In this document: positions 1 to 13,200 of the stretch, one piece after another
Layout: each line of letters opens with the position of its first letter
How positions within the stretch are numbered: the stretch's first letter is position 1
Assembly (NCBI GenBank): GCA_000727475.1
Contig: KL647319.1
Location: 1,055,189 to 1,119,188 of the forward strand
Direction of reading: 5' to 3'
DNA: 64,000 nucleotides
Source of the DNA: Sarcocystis neurona
Taxonomy: Eukaryota > Apicomplexa > Conoidasida > Eucoccidiorida > Sarcocystidae
Program-made: the position numbers and the translations under genes
Notes under the pieces: model-generated
What the model was told of the DNA's origin: nothing
Databases searched by the model: none
What the model saw: only the letters and a program-made list of their open reading frames with translations

Positions 1-861
1 ATATATAAACACATATATATATGGGTATATACCATACTGTGTATGTACGAATATATTATATATATAAACACATATATATATACACTATGCATGGAGGTAT
101 GTATAACAAATATATACATATATATATATATACATATATGTATCCTGTGTATGCACGTATGTATATAATATATGTATATATACATACATACATATATGTA
201 TCCTGTGTACGTACGTATGTATATACTATATATATATGTATATTATGTGTGTACGTACTTACAAATGGTGTGTATGTATATATATATATATGCACTATTT
301 ATGTATGAACAATGGAGTATTTTAGGTTTGCATGAGCATCTCACCCACATATATGTGTGTGCCTGTCTTCTGTATATATACGTGCATATATGTCCTCTAT
401 CTGTATGTCCCAATTGGCTCGCTTTGTGTATTCTCGCATGCTTTATAAACAGTGGCGCATGTGTATGTGGTTATGTCTTTGAAGTCTTGCATGCGGGGTC
501 ACACTTGCGTATACATTTGTAGGTGTATTATCTGCATGTCTCCGTCTCTCTGTCTCTCTACATTTCTTTTCAGCAATATATACATATATATATAATATAT
601 GTGTAGGTTTTCTTATCAGCAATATATACATATATATAATATATTTGTGCGTGCACAGGTGCATCCTCCGTCACACACCGTTAGCTACATATAAGGAAGA
701 CGTGGAAATTCCCAACAAATACATACACATATATATATATATGTATATGTGTATACACATATCTGTGTAACTTCCTGTATATATATATATATATATTTAG
801 AGAATTTCACGTTGATCTGGACCTAACGACGTGCGCTTACCTTCTCCTCGTCGTACGTTCC

Positions 862-875
862 GGTGTACGTACACC
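862..875. repeat. Perfect copy of the dispersed palindrome GGTGTACGTACACC
   Basis: This is an exact 14-bp palindrome in non-coding DNA. The same word, exact or with one to three changes, recurs about two dozen times in the window, in introns and in exons. Confidence 0.8.
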
Positions 876-1788
876 CGATGATTTCGCATAGCGACTCTCT
901 ACAGCATGACTTGGGGCCACTGCCGCTGTCTGTGTACACATGCGGCTATGTGTACCATATCCATATCCACATGTATATATGTGTGCATGTGTCTGCGGAT
1001 ACTTTTGTCGTCTGGTGAATGTGTCTACTTTTTTTTATCGAGCAGCTTTACGCAAGTTTCTCTATATGCCTCGTTCACATGAAGGCAAGCACTGCACCTT
1101 CTTTTTCGCGGAAGTGTAGTAGATTTTTTCCCGCTTGCATGCGCTATTTATATACTTTGAATATACATAAATTCATATTTCTGCATGTCTGTATAAGGTC
1201 GCCCCACATCTATTCATGACGCCTGACCACCTTCCATGCGTATACGAAAATGTCAATTGCTCTGCAGTCTTCTACGTTCACACATTGTATCTATATATAT
1301 ATTATATATATATATATTTTCAACGGGATACCTGTACACGTGTATGTATATATATATGTATATGCGCATATCTATATATTTGTCTACATGTATATCCCTA
1401 TGTATATCTATATGTATATATTTATATGTATATGTACGTGTGATCCTGTGTATATATCTGTATGCCTACATATATCTATGTGTCTGTCTGTGTGCATCTA
1501 TCTGTCTACATCTGTTTATTTGTGTCTCTCTACCTATATCTGTCTATCTATTATCTATCTATATATATATCAATATATATATTTCTCTGTATCTATCTAT
1601 CTATATCTGTCCATATCAATGTCTATCTACCTACATCTATCTATCTGTCAATATCTCTGTCTCCGTCTACCTGTGTATATATATGTGCGGTGGAATGCGC
1701 AGCAGCGCGAACGGGCGAAGAAGAACCGCCCCCGTTTCTGTGTCCAGTTGCGAGGTGCAGTCCTCTCTGCTGTCTCCCTCACTTCTGC

Positions 1789-2079
1789 GCATGCATGCAC
1801 GGGTCGCATGTGTAGTTCAGGAGTCTGCGCGCGGAGTTTTTCCGGGTCGTCGTATGTGCCCCCCGCGCAGATTTCCACAAATTCCCGTGACGCGTGTCTA
1901 TCGTCTCGCTTGAGCCGCAGACGCATGCACTGCATCCCGGCAAACACGCATGCAATTCGTCGCACCAAACGCATGCAGTTCAGCGGGGCAAACGCTGCGC
2001 TTCCTCGCTTTCTCCATTTCTAGGCGGAGTCGGTGATTCTAAGAGCGGTCCACTCACTTACGCGCATGCAAGCGCATGC
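1789..2079. promoter_or_regulatory. Cluster of seven GCATGC motifs
   Basis: GCATGC occurs at 1789, 1793, 1923, 1948, 1971, 2064 and 2074, several extended to GCGCATGC or TGCATGCA. TGCATGCA-type motifs are known ApiAP2 binding sites in apicomplexans. The block is also GC-richer than the microsatellites on both sides. It could be a promoter or intronic enhancer of the gene downstream. GCATGC is common throughout this window, so function is inferred only from clustering. Confidence 0.35.
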
Positions 2080-2930
2080 CTCGGTGCCCACTTGCACAGC
2101 CCCTACCTCCCTCCGTAGATATGTGACGACTTCATCGCAGCAAGAAGACCCCGCCGTCTCTCGCCGCACACGGTGGTGTCTGGGCTCCTTCCGTGGCTGC
2201 TGAGGATCTTCTTGCTGCTGAGTTTCCCTCCGGCAGGAAGGCGAACAGATGTGACACTCAACACTTGGAAATACTACGGCCTACTCATACATATAAATAT
2301 GTGCAGCCTTTGTAACTCCCCAACAAGAGAACCTATCACACAGCCACACATATATATACCTACATCTACGTACGTGTATATTTGTAGAGGTTGTTGTACG
2401 TGCCTTCATATCCGAATTTCTGCACGAAAAAGAGAACACATATATGTGTACATATGTATGCATATACGTGTATATTTTCTTATATATAAATATGCATGCA
2501 CACACGTGTAGATACACGTATATACATGCATGCGTGCGTGTATATATATATATATATGTATACGTAGTGGCGTGGGGATCATAGAGACGTGTTCCTGACT
2601 TTGCACGCATGCGGGTGGAAGAGAAGTTGCCTCGTGGGTGTTTGTTTTTTTTTATCGAAGGGCTCCATTTTTAGTGGGGCGTCTCCCGCTGTCTCCTTTC
2701 GCCGTTCTCGTCTTTGCCGCGATGTGAACAGACGCACTTCGCGCACACGCCGAGGACTGCGGGGCGAGAAGCATGCGGGGGCGCGCTGTTTTTTTGGTAG
2801 CCTCATCTCTCTCTTTTCTTCGTGGACACATGTGAAAATGGCCGGCAATACACCGTGTGTGTGGGGGGTAGTGCATATGTGTATCTGTCTCTCCTTCCCT
2901 TCTCTTCTTTTGCTGCTAAATTTTCTTCAG

Positions 2931-4266
2931 GCCCGAGAGCTGGTCAGACGCCTGCGGAGGGACCCTGACGATGGAGCCGCCCGAGCAGCGCTCAGCGCGC
3001 TGCTGCAGAAGGGAGAGGAAGAGGGAGGACGGCCGGTTAGCCAGGCGCAGCAGCAGACGCAGCAGCAAAAAGCGGAGGAAGACGGAGGGGAAGGAGAGCA
3101 GGGCAGCAGCAGCGGTGGCCGAGGCCAAGGGGAGGGAGCCGAGGCAGCAGGCGATGCTGAGGAATGCAAGAAACACTATCTCTTTTCCTGCGGCGGCATC
3201 GGAGACAGGGGCGGGGCGGACAGCAGCTCCACGTCGCTTTCTGGCATCAGCGTCACAGCGGCTTCTGGCTCTTTGCAGGAAAACGGGACTGCTCCTTCTG
3301 CTGCTCCTCCTGGCTCTTCTTCTTCTTCCGCGTTTGCTGCGGCGGCCGCTGGTGCAGAAGACGAGGACACGCGCGACGCGCTGAGCGCCGCAGTAGGGGG
3401 GCAACAGCAGCAGCAGCAGCTACCGGTGCGGTACTCTCCGCAGCAGCAGCACGGGCAGGAGAGACGTGATTTGCGAAGGGATTCGCCGCAGCAGCAGCGG
3501 CGGCGGCAGTCGAGAAGGCGGCAGCAGGAGCACGCCGTCGATGGGAAGGACCGTCTCGGGCAGCAGCGTCAGCAAGAGAGAGGGAAGGCAACTCCTGCAG
3601 AGAGCAGTGCTGCGGCGACGCGGCGAGACAGAGAGACACAGGAAGCCGACGAGGAAGAGGAGGCGAGGGAAAAGAAGCAGAAGGACAGTGGCCGAGCGTC
3701 GCTGCTGCGGCTTCCCGCTGCAGCAGCCGCAGCCAAGCAGTTCTTCACTGCCGTCGGGGACAAAGTTGCGACGCTTCCGGACGTGGCGGCGAGTGTTGAG
3801 CCACTGGCGGTTGCAGGGCGGGGAGCTAGTCTATCACAGCGCCGCAGCAGCAGCACAGCAAGAGGAGACGCAGGATCAGCAGCCGACGGCGCGTCAGCAG
3901 CAGGAGCGGCCGAGAAGGTCGGCGGTGAAGCAGCAAGAAAGCTGGGACGGAGAGAAGCAGGAGAAGCAGCAACAGCTGCTGCTGCGTCAGGTGAGGCCAG
4001 GCCTGCAAGAAGTGACAGCAACAGCAGCAGCAAAAGAGACCCCCCATGGCGCGGACGACGTCATCCGGCTGCTCCCCCTGCAGCAGCAGCAGCGCCGGAG
4101 GAACAACGTGAAGCTGCTCGTGCTGTTCCTTCCCACCAACAGCAGCAGCAGCTGCAGGCTCTTAAGGAGCAGCTCAGCAAAGAACTGATGGAGACGCTGC
4201 CGCTCAAAGATGAGACCATCGCCCAGCAACTTGCAGAAAGAGCCATCAACAAAGGACTTGTCTCTC
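2931..4266 (+). CDS. VPS13: VPS13-like exon A: low-complexity N-terminal linker
   Basis: The exon opens at an acceptor (TTTTCTTCAG) with [14 protein letters not shown] and closes at a GTAAGC donor, phase 1. Most of it is an insert of Gln, Arg, Glu and Ala runs built on CAG repeats. The last part, before the donor, is a probable helix around [17 protein letters not shown] and [14 protein letters not shown]. In VPS13 proteins a charged linker of this kind joins the chorein domain to the next conserved block, so the chorein exon should lie upstream. Reading the same frame upstream reaches an ATG at 2838, an alternative start that would leave the protein without a chorein cap. The three frames compete in the CAG-rich part; this one is the only frame open throughout. 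Confidence 0.65.
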
Positions 4267-7200
4267 GTAAGCCCCACACCTCAATACCTCTATATATCCG
4301 CTTGAGCTGCGTGAGAAGCGAGCCACTTCTTTTTCAACGGGAGCTGCGTCGGTATTTGTCTGCAGCAGCGTCTCCCCCATGTTGGCCTGTGTGGCGCCCG
4401 AACCTGCTGGGTTTTCTTCTACAGCAGCACCTGCTGCTGCAATGTCTCCTACCCGGCCAAGTCGCCACGTGCAACCCGCCGGTTGGTGTCTGCATCTGCG
4501 TGACCCTCTCCCCGCTCACTCTTCTGTTCGTCTTCTTTTACGCGTGCACACAAGTCTATGTATATCTCTCAACACTCCACCTCTGTCCTTCATATATATG
4601 TATATAGATATATAGACAGATAAGTAGATAGAAACACAGATACGAATATATCTGTATGCATATATATATATGTATAGATAGGTAGATATAGATAGATAGA
4701 TATAGACAGATAGATATAGACAGATAGATATAGATAGATAGATATAGATAGATATAGTTAGATAGACAGATGTAAACACGTATGTAGGATATGTATGTGG
4801 GAAGCAGTGAAGCGTGTCTGATAGAAACGTAGTCATATATACGTCTGTATGCACGTATATATATATATATATGTATTTGCAGATGCGTATGCTATATATA
4901 TATATATATATGTAGATAGATAGACAGATAGATGGATAGGAAGCAATGGAGTATATTTGCGGGTGGGAGTGAATTTGCACCAGTGAGAGAGTAGCTGTGG
5001 AGCAGAGATTTGTTAATGCAGCGCAAGAGCAGCTGTGCGCCGGGGCATGCGCTGTCTGTGTAGTAGAGAGAGTATCGGCTCGCATGCAGGAAGACGTCAT
5101 CGAAGGATTTTGCGGGGCGGGCTTCTAGGACGGGGGACGAGACAAGCGCACGGCTGCATGCGCGAGACTTGCCGTCTCTTCTCTTCGCCTGGGAGGCAGC
5201 AGAGACGCGACGCCTCGTGACCCTCCCTTCGTGCTGCTGCCGTAGGAACTGCTGCGACACGCTGCGCCGAGACACCGAGACACTGCAGCACTGCCGCTGT
5301 GTTGAAGTCTCGTCGGTTCTTCCCCGACAATCACCCCGAGACACGGTCTCTCCCCCCCTTTTTTCCCGTCTTCTTGCTGCTGCTGCTGCCGTCGCTGCTC
5401 ACAAGCTGTCTGTCTGCGCATGCAAGGATTTCTGCATATATATGTGTGTCTGGGGAGTCTAATTTCTATTCTTCGCACGTGTGTGGGAAGAGGCGTGTGG
5501 CGCCGCTCTTTCCTCCGTCCCAGGAGCCTTGTGGGGGGCGTCCATATTTCGGAAGAAGCTGCCGTTGTGAGAAGTTCGTGTGTGAACTGCCGTCGCTCAA
5601 CCGATATGTGGAGGTGCGCCTGGGTGTGGGGTGGTGGTGCGATTGCTGCAGCTGCCATGTCGTTGCATGCGCTGTGGAGCCTTTCCTCGTCGCGCGTCGA
5701 CGAATCGTTCCCGCTGGCTCCTGCTTCTTCTTCTGCTACGAGCGGCAGCGGCAGAGGAAGAGCCGCGGAGAAGAAAGAGACAGCAGCAGAAGCAGCAGGG
5801 GCAGTCGCAACGGGCCCCACTGCAGAGAAGTCCCTGGCGCAGCAGCAGGAAGAACACGAAGAAGACGAAGGCAGCAGTCTCACAGACAGGCGATCGCGAA
5901 GAGGAGGACTGCCTCACCTGCAGCCGAGACAACGACCAGAAGCAGAAGACGAAGAATCACTACTGCAGGACGTGCACGCGCATAGAGCGTTTAAAGTCGT
6001 CCCCAGCCAAATCAAAGAGTTGCTTCCTGCCAACACGCATGCATTCAGAGTCACGCCAGAAAGTGGCATGGAAAGTGAGGCGTTCCCGCGACATGCAGCA
6101 GCAGCAGCAGCAGAGCAGGTGCAGCAGCAGAGCAGGTGCAGCAGCAGACCAGGTGCAGCAGCAGACCAGGTGCGGCAGCAGACCAGGTGCAGCAGCGGAG
6201 CAGGTGCAGCAGCAGACCAGGTGCAGCAGCAGACCAGGTGCAGCAGCAGACCAGGTGCAGCAGCAGACCAGGTGCAGCAGCAGACCAGGCGCAGCAGCAG
6301 AGCAGGTGCAGCAGCAGCAGTAGCACAGCTTCAGCAGCAGCAGAGCAATCCCTGCACCGCAGCAGCAGCAGCAGTAGCACACTGGGAGCAGCAGCACAGG
6401 AGCAGCAGTAGAAGAGCAGTCGCCACATAGCAGGGCAACAGCAGCAGAAGAGTAGGCACAGGACAGCAGAAAACCAGAGAGCGAAGTCAATAAAGAAGAG
6501 CCACAGAGAGAAGAACGAAGAGGAAAGGAAAGCAGCAGAGCCATACCACAAATAGGTATACCTACATATATACTTGTGTGTATGTGTACGTGCTAGATAT
6601 ACGTCCACATATAGATGTGTGGGTCTGTACGTATGAACATATATATATATATATATATATATATTCACATATGTGCCAACAGAGTAAATACACGTACAAA
6701 TACATATATATATATATATGTGGGATCATATCTATACGTATCTGTCTAACTATGCTGTTGCTGCTTGTCTACCACTGCTGCTGATGCTGGCGACGCTGCT
6801 GCTGCTTCTTCGTCTTTGCTGCTGCTGCCTCTTCTCCAGCTGGTCCTCCTGCTGCTTTTCCTTCTTGGGGCACTGCTCCTACGTCTCTCACATAGGCTCT
6901 TTCTATTTCGTCTCTCTCTCTCTCCCTTATATTTCTGTCGTAGAAGTGATGCATGGCCGATACATTCTTTACATACCGACACCCGGGCTGCATGTGTCTT
7001 CGGGAGCTGGCCAGGGGGGCGTCTGTTTGTCAGCCAAGAAGCTCCGTTTGTTCGTTCTTCTTCGCCGAGTTGCCTTTCTTCTTCAGGCCCTTCCAGGCTC
7101 ACTCTTCACTCTTTCTTCTTCCGTCTTATCATCTGCTGTTCCTATTGGGTCTCCTCCTCCTCTTCCTCCTTTTGCTGTTGCTGCCTTCTCCCTTCTTCTC

Positions 7201-10200
7201 TTGCAGTTTTTGCTTCTTCTTCTACTTCGTTCGTGGCTTCTGTTCTTCTCTTCCTTCTCCTACGTTGCGGCTTCATCGCTTTGATCTCTGCTGTCTGCCG
7301 TTTGCTGTTGCGGATGCTGCTGCTGCTGTTGCTGCTGCTACTGCTGTTACTGCTGCTGTTGCTGTTACTGCGGCTGTTCCTTTGCTACTGTTGCTGCAGT
7401 GCACATTCTTTTCAAAAAGTGGGACCTGCGGGCCTTGGGGTCGCCTTTGCCGGTGAACAAGGAGCCGTGGAAAACCGTCGAACTGTCTTTTGTTGCTCAC
7501 GACATATCTCGATATCTCCCCGTGAAGAGTGACATAGCGTCGGTGCCCGGCTCTCTGGCTGCTGCTGCTGCTGCTGGCAGAGGTTGGGGAGGAGCAGCAG
7601 CCGAAGGAGCAGCAGCTATAGCAGGAAGAGCTGCAGGCGCGGGTGCAGAGGGGTTTTTCTGTTCTCGCTGTTCGCCGTATCCTTCTTCTTTTTCGTCTTC
7701 TTCTTCAGCAGCAGCAGAGGACGCGCGGAGAGGGCGGAGACGTGGGAAGGCGGTTTGGAGCGAGTCTGACGACGGCGAGACGAGACGGAGACGCCGGAGA
7801 CACGGTGATGGGGGGAGAAGGAGACGCGTGGAAGAAGAAGAAGAAACGTACAGCAGCGCGAGTGCGAGCAGCGACTCTCTCTTAGCGTCCTCTTCCTCAG
7901 AAGAAGAAAAGGAGACGCGGGGGGCTAGGAAGAGGAGGAGGAGAAAAGAAGTGGGGAGACGGGAACGGCTGGAGATGAGACAGCGGCAGCAGCAAGAAAG
8001 GGACAAGCAGAAGCTGCAAAAGAAGGAGACAGAGAGACACAGAAGGAAAAGGAAAAGGAAGGAGAGGCGACTTGAGGAAGAAGGAGACGCAGAAACGAAG
8101 GACGGAAAGAAGCAGCAGCAGCAGCTGCTTCCTCCTCCTCCTCCTCCCCCACCGCCGCTGTTCAACGGAGAACAGCAGCACGCTCCCTTGCAGTTGACGA
8201 TGACCGCTGCCTTTGTCGACGCGCTCTTCAATTTTGTCAAGCTGCTTGATCTTTTCTTCATGTTCATGAAGGGAGCCACCCGCCCTGCGAAGTAGGTCTC
8301 CACCGTGAACACCAAAGTTGCCACCAGACACACACCAGCAGCAACTCCCACTTGCACAGGCTGCAGCAGCTCAGAGAACCGCCCCACAGCAGCAGCCTAA
8401 AAGTGTTGGCAGCAGCAGCAGCGAACTGTTGGCAGAGGGAGCGGAGAAACATCGGTAGCAGGAGCAGAGGAGTGTTAGGAGCAGCAGCAGCAACAGCAGA
8501 GAAGTGTTGGCAGCAGGAGCAGAGAAGTGCTGGCAGCAGGAGCAGGAGCAGAGAAGTGTTGGAAGCAGCAGTAGGAGCAGAGAAGTGCTGGCAAGAGCAG
8601 GAGCAGCAGAGAAGCGTTGGCATTAGCAGCATCAGAGGGTTGTTGCCAGCAGCGGCAGTAGCAGCAGAGAAGTGTGCGCAGCAGCAGCAGCGGTAGGAAA
8701 CGGGCAACAGGGGCGAGGGCAGCAGTACGCAGCAGGAGAAAGCAGCAGCAGTAGGACCAGGTGCTGGGCGGCACCGGCGACGACGTAGTGGCACCGGCAG
8801 TAACAGCCGTCCCGGCCATCGCAGCAGCAGCCGAATCCCGTCGCCTCCCAACTGCAGCAGCAGCAGCACTTTCATGTGGCCGACCGGAAGCAGCAGCAGG
8901 CCGTCTCGTGAGACTCTGCCTGTGTCCCCTCCGTATGCAAGGCGCCCTGCTGCCGACCCACAAAAAAGTTGCGGCTGCTGCTTCTGCGGCATCACCTGGA
9001 ACCTGCGTACCTCCTCTCCCTCTCTCCGTTTCTCTGCCTTTCTGTCGTCCTCCTCCTCCCGTCCCGTGCTGCGAGCTGAGAGAGCAGATGCATGCGTCCA
9101 GGCCCGGTCAGCACCCCTTCAAAGGAGAGGCCACGCGCTCGTCTCTGTCTCCCTCTCCCCCCCCTGTCTCTCCGTGCCTCCGTATCTCCATGTCCTCGTC
9201 TTCCTGCGCCTGTTCAACCCCGGCTTCTGTCTCGTGGCCCATGCCTGCGTCTGTGTGTCTCTGTTCTTTTTTTCTCTTCGTCCTCCTCCTCCGTCTTTCT
9301 TCTCGTCCTTCGCGTCCTCTGCATGTGTGTGACTGCTGCGGCGCTGCTGCTGCGCTGCTGCTGCTGCTGCAGGCTCGTTCTCTCGGAGCAAGCATGTCGA
9401 ACCTACGTGGAGCTATGGAGGAAGAAACTTGTGGGACAGGTGAGCTGCCCTTTCTCCACAGCAGCGTGTCCACTGCAGGCGGTCTTGGCGACCTGCGGCG
9501 TGCAGCACACGGCTAGCGGCATGCGTATACGGGGAAGCCGAGGGGGGAGGCGTCTCCTCGCCTGCGGACCGTCCGGAGGGACACGCGTCCAGGGAGACGG
9601 AAAGGACAGCATACTGCGTCTCACTGATGCGCCGTCTCGCATAGCGGAGGGACACACTTGTATCGCGAGACGACTCGCCACAGAGCCGCCGAGAGAAGAC
9701 GAAAAAGAGACGTAGAAAAACAGGTGCCGTGGCACAGGTAGCGAGACGTGTGTGAAGCTGAGCTGGACGCAGCAGCACGGCCCTGCATGCGCGCGCCGAA
9801 CGGCGTATGTGGCACGCCAGGCAAGCAGAGACAAAAGACACACGCTGCCTGCGTGAGACACGCGTGGAGGATAATCCGGATAGAAGCAGCACCATATAAA
9901 TGTATGGTGCTTCAGATAACGCACCCCACACAAGGGGGGGGGGGGGGCGCCACGAGCGGTGGTATGGAGAGAAATGCTGCCTGCGCCTCTCCACACGTGT
10001 GTCGGCTTCGCAGAGACGCAGCACTGCCCTGCATGCGCTTGCGGGCAGGCCACGCCGTGTCTCGCCGGGGCACATGCAGAGCAGCAGCCGTCTTCCCTGT
10101 GGCGGCTGCTGTGTGGGGCCGCATGCGCAGAACAGAACGTTGCATACGCAGCAGTGCCTGGGACCCCGGCACGCTGGGCTGCAGGCAATTCATTCATATA

Positions 10201-13200
10201 TATTGATATATGTGGAGGGCTGTAGTGATTAGCAGAGATGAAATGTATGCGCCTCCGCGGTAGGATCGGATGCAGGCGCGCAAGTTTACATGTCTGTCTA
10301 CTTGTGTCTCTGCGTTCATATATACGTATGCATATGGCTGTATCTATAAGTCCCTATATGTCGGTATACACATGCGTATAGAGGGATATACATATATAAA
10401 GATGTGTACATATAGAATTCACCATACATATATATATGTGTATATGTACACGTATAGACAGAAATACACACACACGTAGGGATATATACGTATATAGAGT
10501 TTAAAACAGGAAGATATATACACACGTACGTACATAAAGGTATAAGCATATATGTGGTTAAATATATGTGTATAAGTACATATATATGTAAAGATATATA
10601 CATATGTAGAGTTAAATACATGTATATACGTGCGTGGACGTACTTACAGGGTCATGGATGGTAGACGAGGAGAAATCGCAGGAGAACAAGAAGTGCTGGG
10701 CTGCAGTGTGTGTGTGTGTGTGTGCGAAGGGAAGTTTGTGTTCTGTTTTCCGCCGGGTGCATGCATTCGCTGTTTGCTGCCGTGGCGCTGCTGCTGCTGC
10801 TGCAGGTGACGGTCTCGTCGCTTTCATCTACCTAAGCGCTTGAGCTGCTGCTGCAGTTAGTAGACGTGCTGCTGGGGCTGCGCTGCGCGACTGCTGCGTC
10901 TCGTAGACGGCACGTGGCCGGTATATTTGTTGCTGCCTCTCAAATTTGCTGCGGCTTCTGCGGCTCTCTGCTGTTGCCGCTGCTTCTCCCGCTGCTTCTG
11001 CGGGACTTACGATTTCTCCCTGCTGTTCTCCCGCACGCTCCCATCTCCTTCACTTCCACGCGCATCTCTCTCTGCCTCCGGCCGCTGGACACGTCCTTTT
11101 GTTGTTTTTGGCTCGCTTTCCCTCGGCTTCGTTCTGTTTTTATCGCTTCGGCGTCTGCTGCTGCAGCCGCCTCAGCACTTCTGCCTCTGGCGGTGGTGGT
11201 GCTGCTTCTGCTGCGTCATCTTCTTCGACGACCGCCTCGTGTGCTGCTGCTGCTGCTGCTGCCTTGCTTCCTCTGCTACTGCTGCTGCGTCGACTGCTGC
11301 TGCGTCGACTGATGCTGCGTCGACTGCTGCCTCTGTTGGTGCTGCTGCTTCATCTTCCCGAGCGCCTGGTGCTGCTTCTGTTGCTTTTTCTCGAGCCTAC
11401 TTCATCATCTTCTCCTCGTCCCTGTTACTGTTGTCCTGCTGCTCTACCTGCTGCTGCTGCAGTGGCTGCTGCGTCTGCGGCGTGTGTGCGTCTCTGCGTC
11501 TGCGTGCCCGATTGTTGCTGCTGCTGTTGCTGCTGCTGTTGTTGCTGCTGTTGCTGCTGCTGTTGCTGCTGGTGTGTCTTCGAGCAATTGCTGGGACGTT
11601 CCTTCACTGAGCGGCTGGACTGCGTGTACTGCTTTTTTCGCTTTGGCAGACGCAACCAGGAGACGAGACAGAACGGTTTTTATCAGAGTTTGAGTATGGG
11701 GCGTCTCTGGCGTTGACGGTGCGGCTGCGGCAGCTGTGCGAAGAGGCTTTATCGTGGAAGGACGGCATGTCTGCTGCGCTGCTGCAGAAGCAGGTGTATC
11801 GGGCTGCTGTGGGGTTCGGCTCTTCGCCATTCTCGTGCGGCTACTTCCGACCGCTGCTTTGTCGCCCTGCTGTTGCTGCGGAGGAAGAGGAGGAGGAAGA
11901 AGACGACGACGAGGAAAACTACGGCGACGCAGCAGACGGGATGTATGTACACCGCATCCGGCACGCGCCGGAGCAGCAGCACGAGCTGCGCTTCTTCCCA
12001 CCGTCTTCGGCTCGCGGTGCAGCAACAGCAGCAGCCGCGCACTACCCTCCCCTCCTTCACGCAGCAGCAGCAGCACGAGCGCGTCAAGAGGACGACGAGG
12101 AAGAAGAGAAAGACGAAGAAGAAGAAGAGAGAGGAAGAGGAGGAAAAGGAAGGAAAAGAGGGGGAGAAGGACGCAGAAGAGGACGAAGAAGAAGCGACGA
12201 CGAGAAGGAGTTGCTTGGGACTGACAGAGAACGTGGAAAAGAAGAGAGACGCTTCCACGATGCAGCAACAAGCAAGGGGGGCGGCTACGGGGGCAAGAGG
12301 TGGTTTTTCTCTGAAGGAGAGCTGAAGATAATTATCCCAAATTTTCATTTGCAGCTGCTGCCGCTTATCAAAGGCGGGCAGCACATCGCCTTTCCTCAGC
12401 AGCTCGCTCTTGCCGCTGCTGCCGCTGCGAGGCGCAGAAGGACGCGCCGGCGACAGAGAGACGAGGCGCGCAGACGACGCGCGCGGGCTGCAGCACGACA
12501 GCGCAGCAGCAGGAGAAGAATGCCGAGAAGGAGAGCTAGCAGGAGCAGCAGCAACGGCAGCAGTCGCAGCGACAGGCGCAGTTCCCCTAGGGCTGCAGCT
12601 GGAGCGTCTCATCCGCGCTTCTTCTCGCCTGTTCCTGCTCTCGCTGCGGCCTGTCCGTCCCATGCTGCTGCTTCTCTCTCCTCCTCCTCCTTCTCCTCTG
12701 CTGCTTCTTCCCCGGCGTCATCTCGTGCTGCCGCCTGTTCTCCTCGTGCGTCTGCGTTGGTGCTTCCTGCTGCCGCCTTTGCCGCTTCCTCGTCCTCTGC
12801 TTCTGCTGCTGCGATGCCTCGTCCTCTGCCGCACAGCAGCACGCCAAGAAACGCAGCAACGGAGGAGTTTTCTCCTCTCGAGGCGAGGGGTGTCTCCTCT
12901 GCCGATTCGCAAGGCAAGGAGAGCAGAAGAGAAAAGGAAGAAGAAGTAGACACAGTCACCGATTACGCGTCTCAGCCGCTGCAACCGTCAGGAGACGTTT
13001 TACGTGAGCCGCAGACGCCGTCGCTGAGTTCTGCTGCTGCGGCGGCAGCTGCTGTCGCCTGCAGAGACGTGGCGCAGTGTGCCTCCCGTCGCCTCTTTAC
13101 GCGTGCTGAGACGCCTGCTGCTGCGGCAGCAGAGGGCGGGGGATGGGAGCGGCAGCAGCTGCTGCGGGAGCACGGGTGGCTGCGGAGTCGCAGCAGTAGC

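Larger units (their letters stand above)
1..2930. other. Non-coding flank or intron, AT microsatellite-rich
   Basis: The stretch is mostly (TATATG)n, (TA)n and (TCTA)n microsatellite, clearest at 1-300, 580-800, 1280-1690 and 2340-2570. Translations here are Tyr/Ile/Cys-rich artefacts. No exon could be supported. It ends in a good 3' splice site (TTTTCTTCAG) before the first exon at 2931, so it is most simply an intron whose upstream chorein exons lie outside the window. An alternative is that translation starts at the ATG at 2838, which is in frame with that exon and sits in a favourable context (GAAAATGG). Confidence 0.5.

Noticed and set aside
1..300. Telomeric or centromeric repeat
   Set aside because: The sequence is TATATG/TATATA microsatellite of the kind found in every long intron here. 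No TTTAGGG-type array is present.
6114..6317. CRISPR-like array
   Set aside because: Units are directly tandem with no spacers and the genome is eukaryotic; it is a minisatellite.
7497..8387. Minus-strand open frame of 296 codons
   Set aside because: It is the shadow of exon C. CTG on the minus strand gives Ser/Leu/Cys runs and no domain pattern.
11749..12663. Minus-strand open frame of 304 codons
   Set aside because: It is opposite exon E and made of Ser/Leu runs from GAAGAG and CAG repeats.
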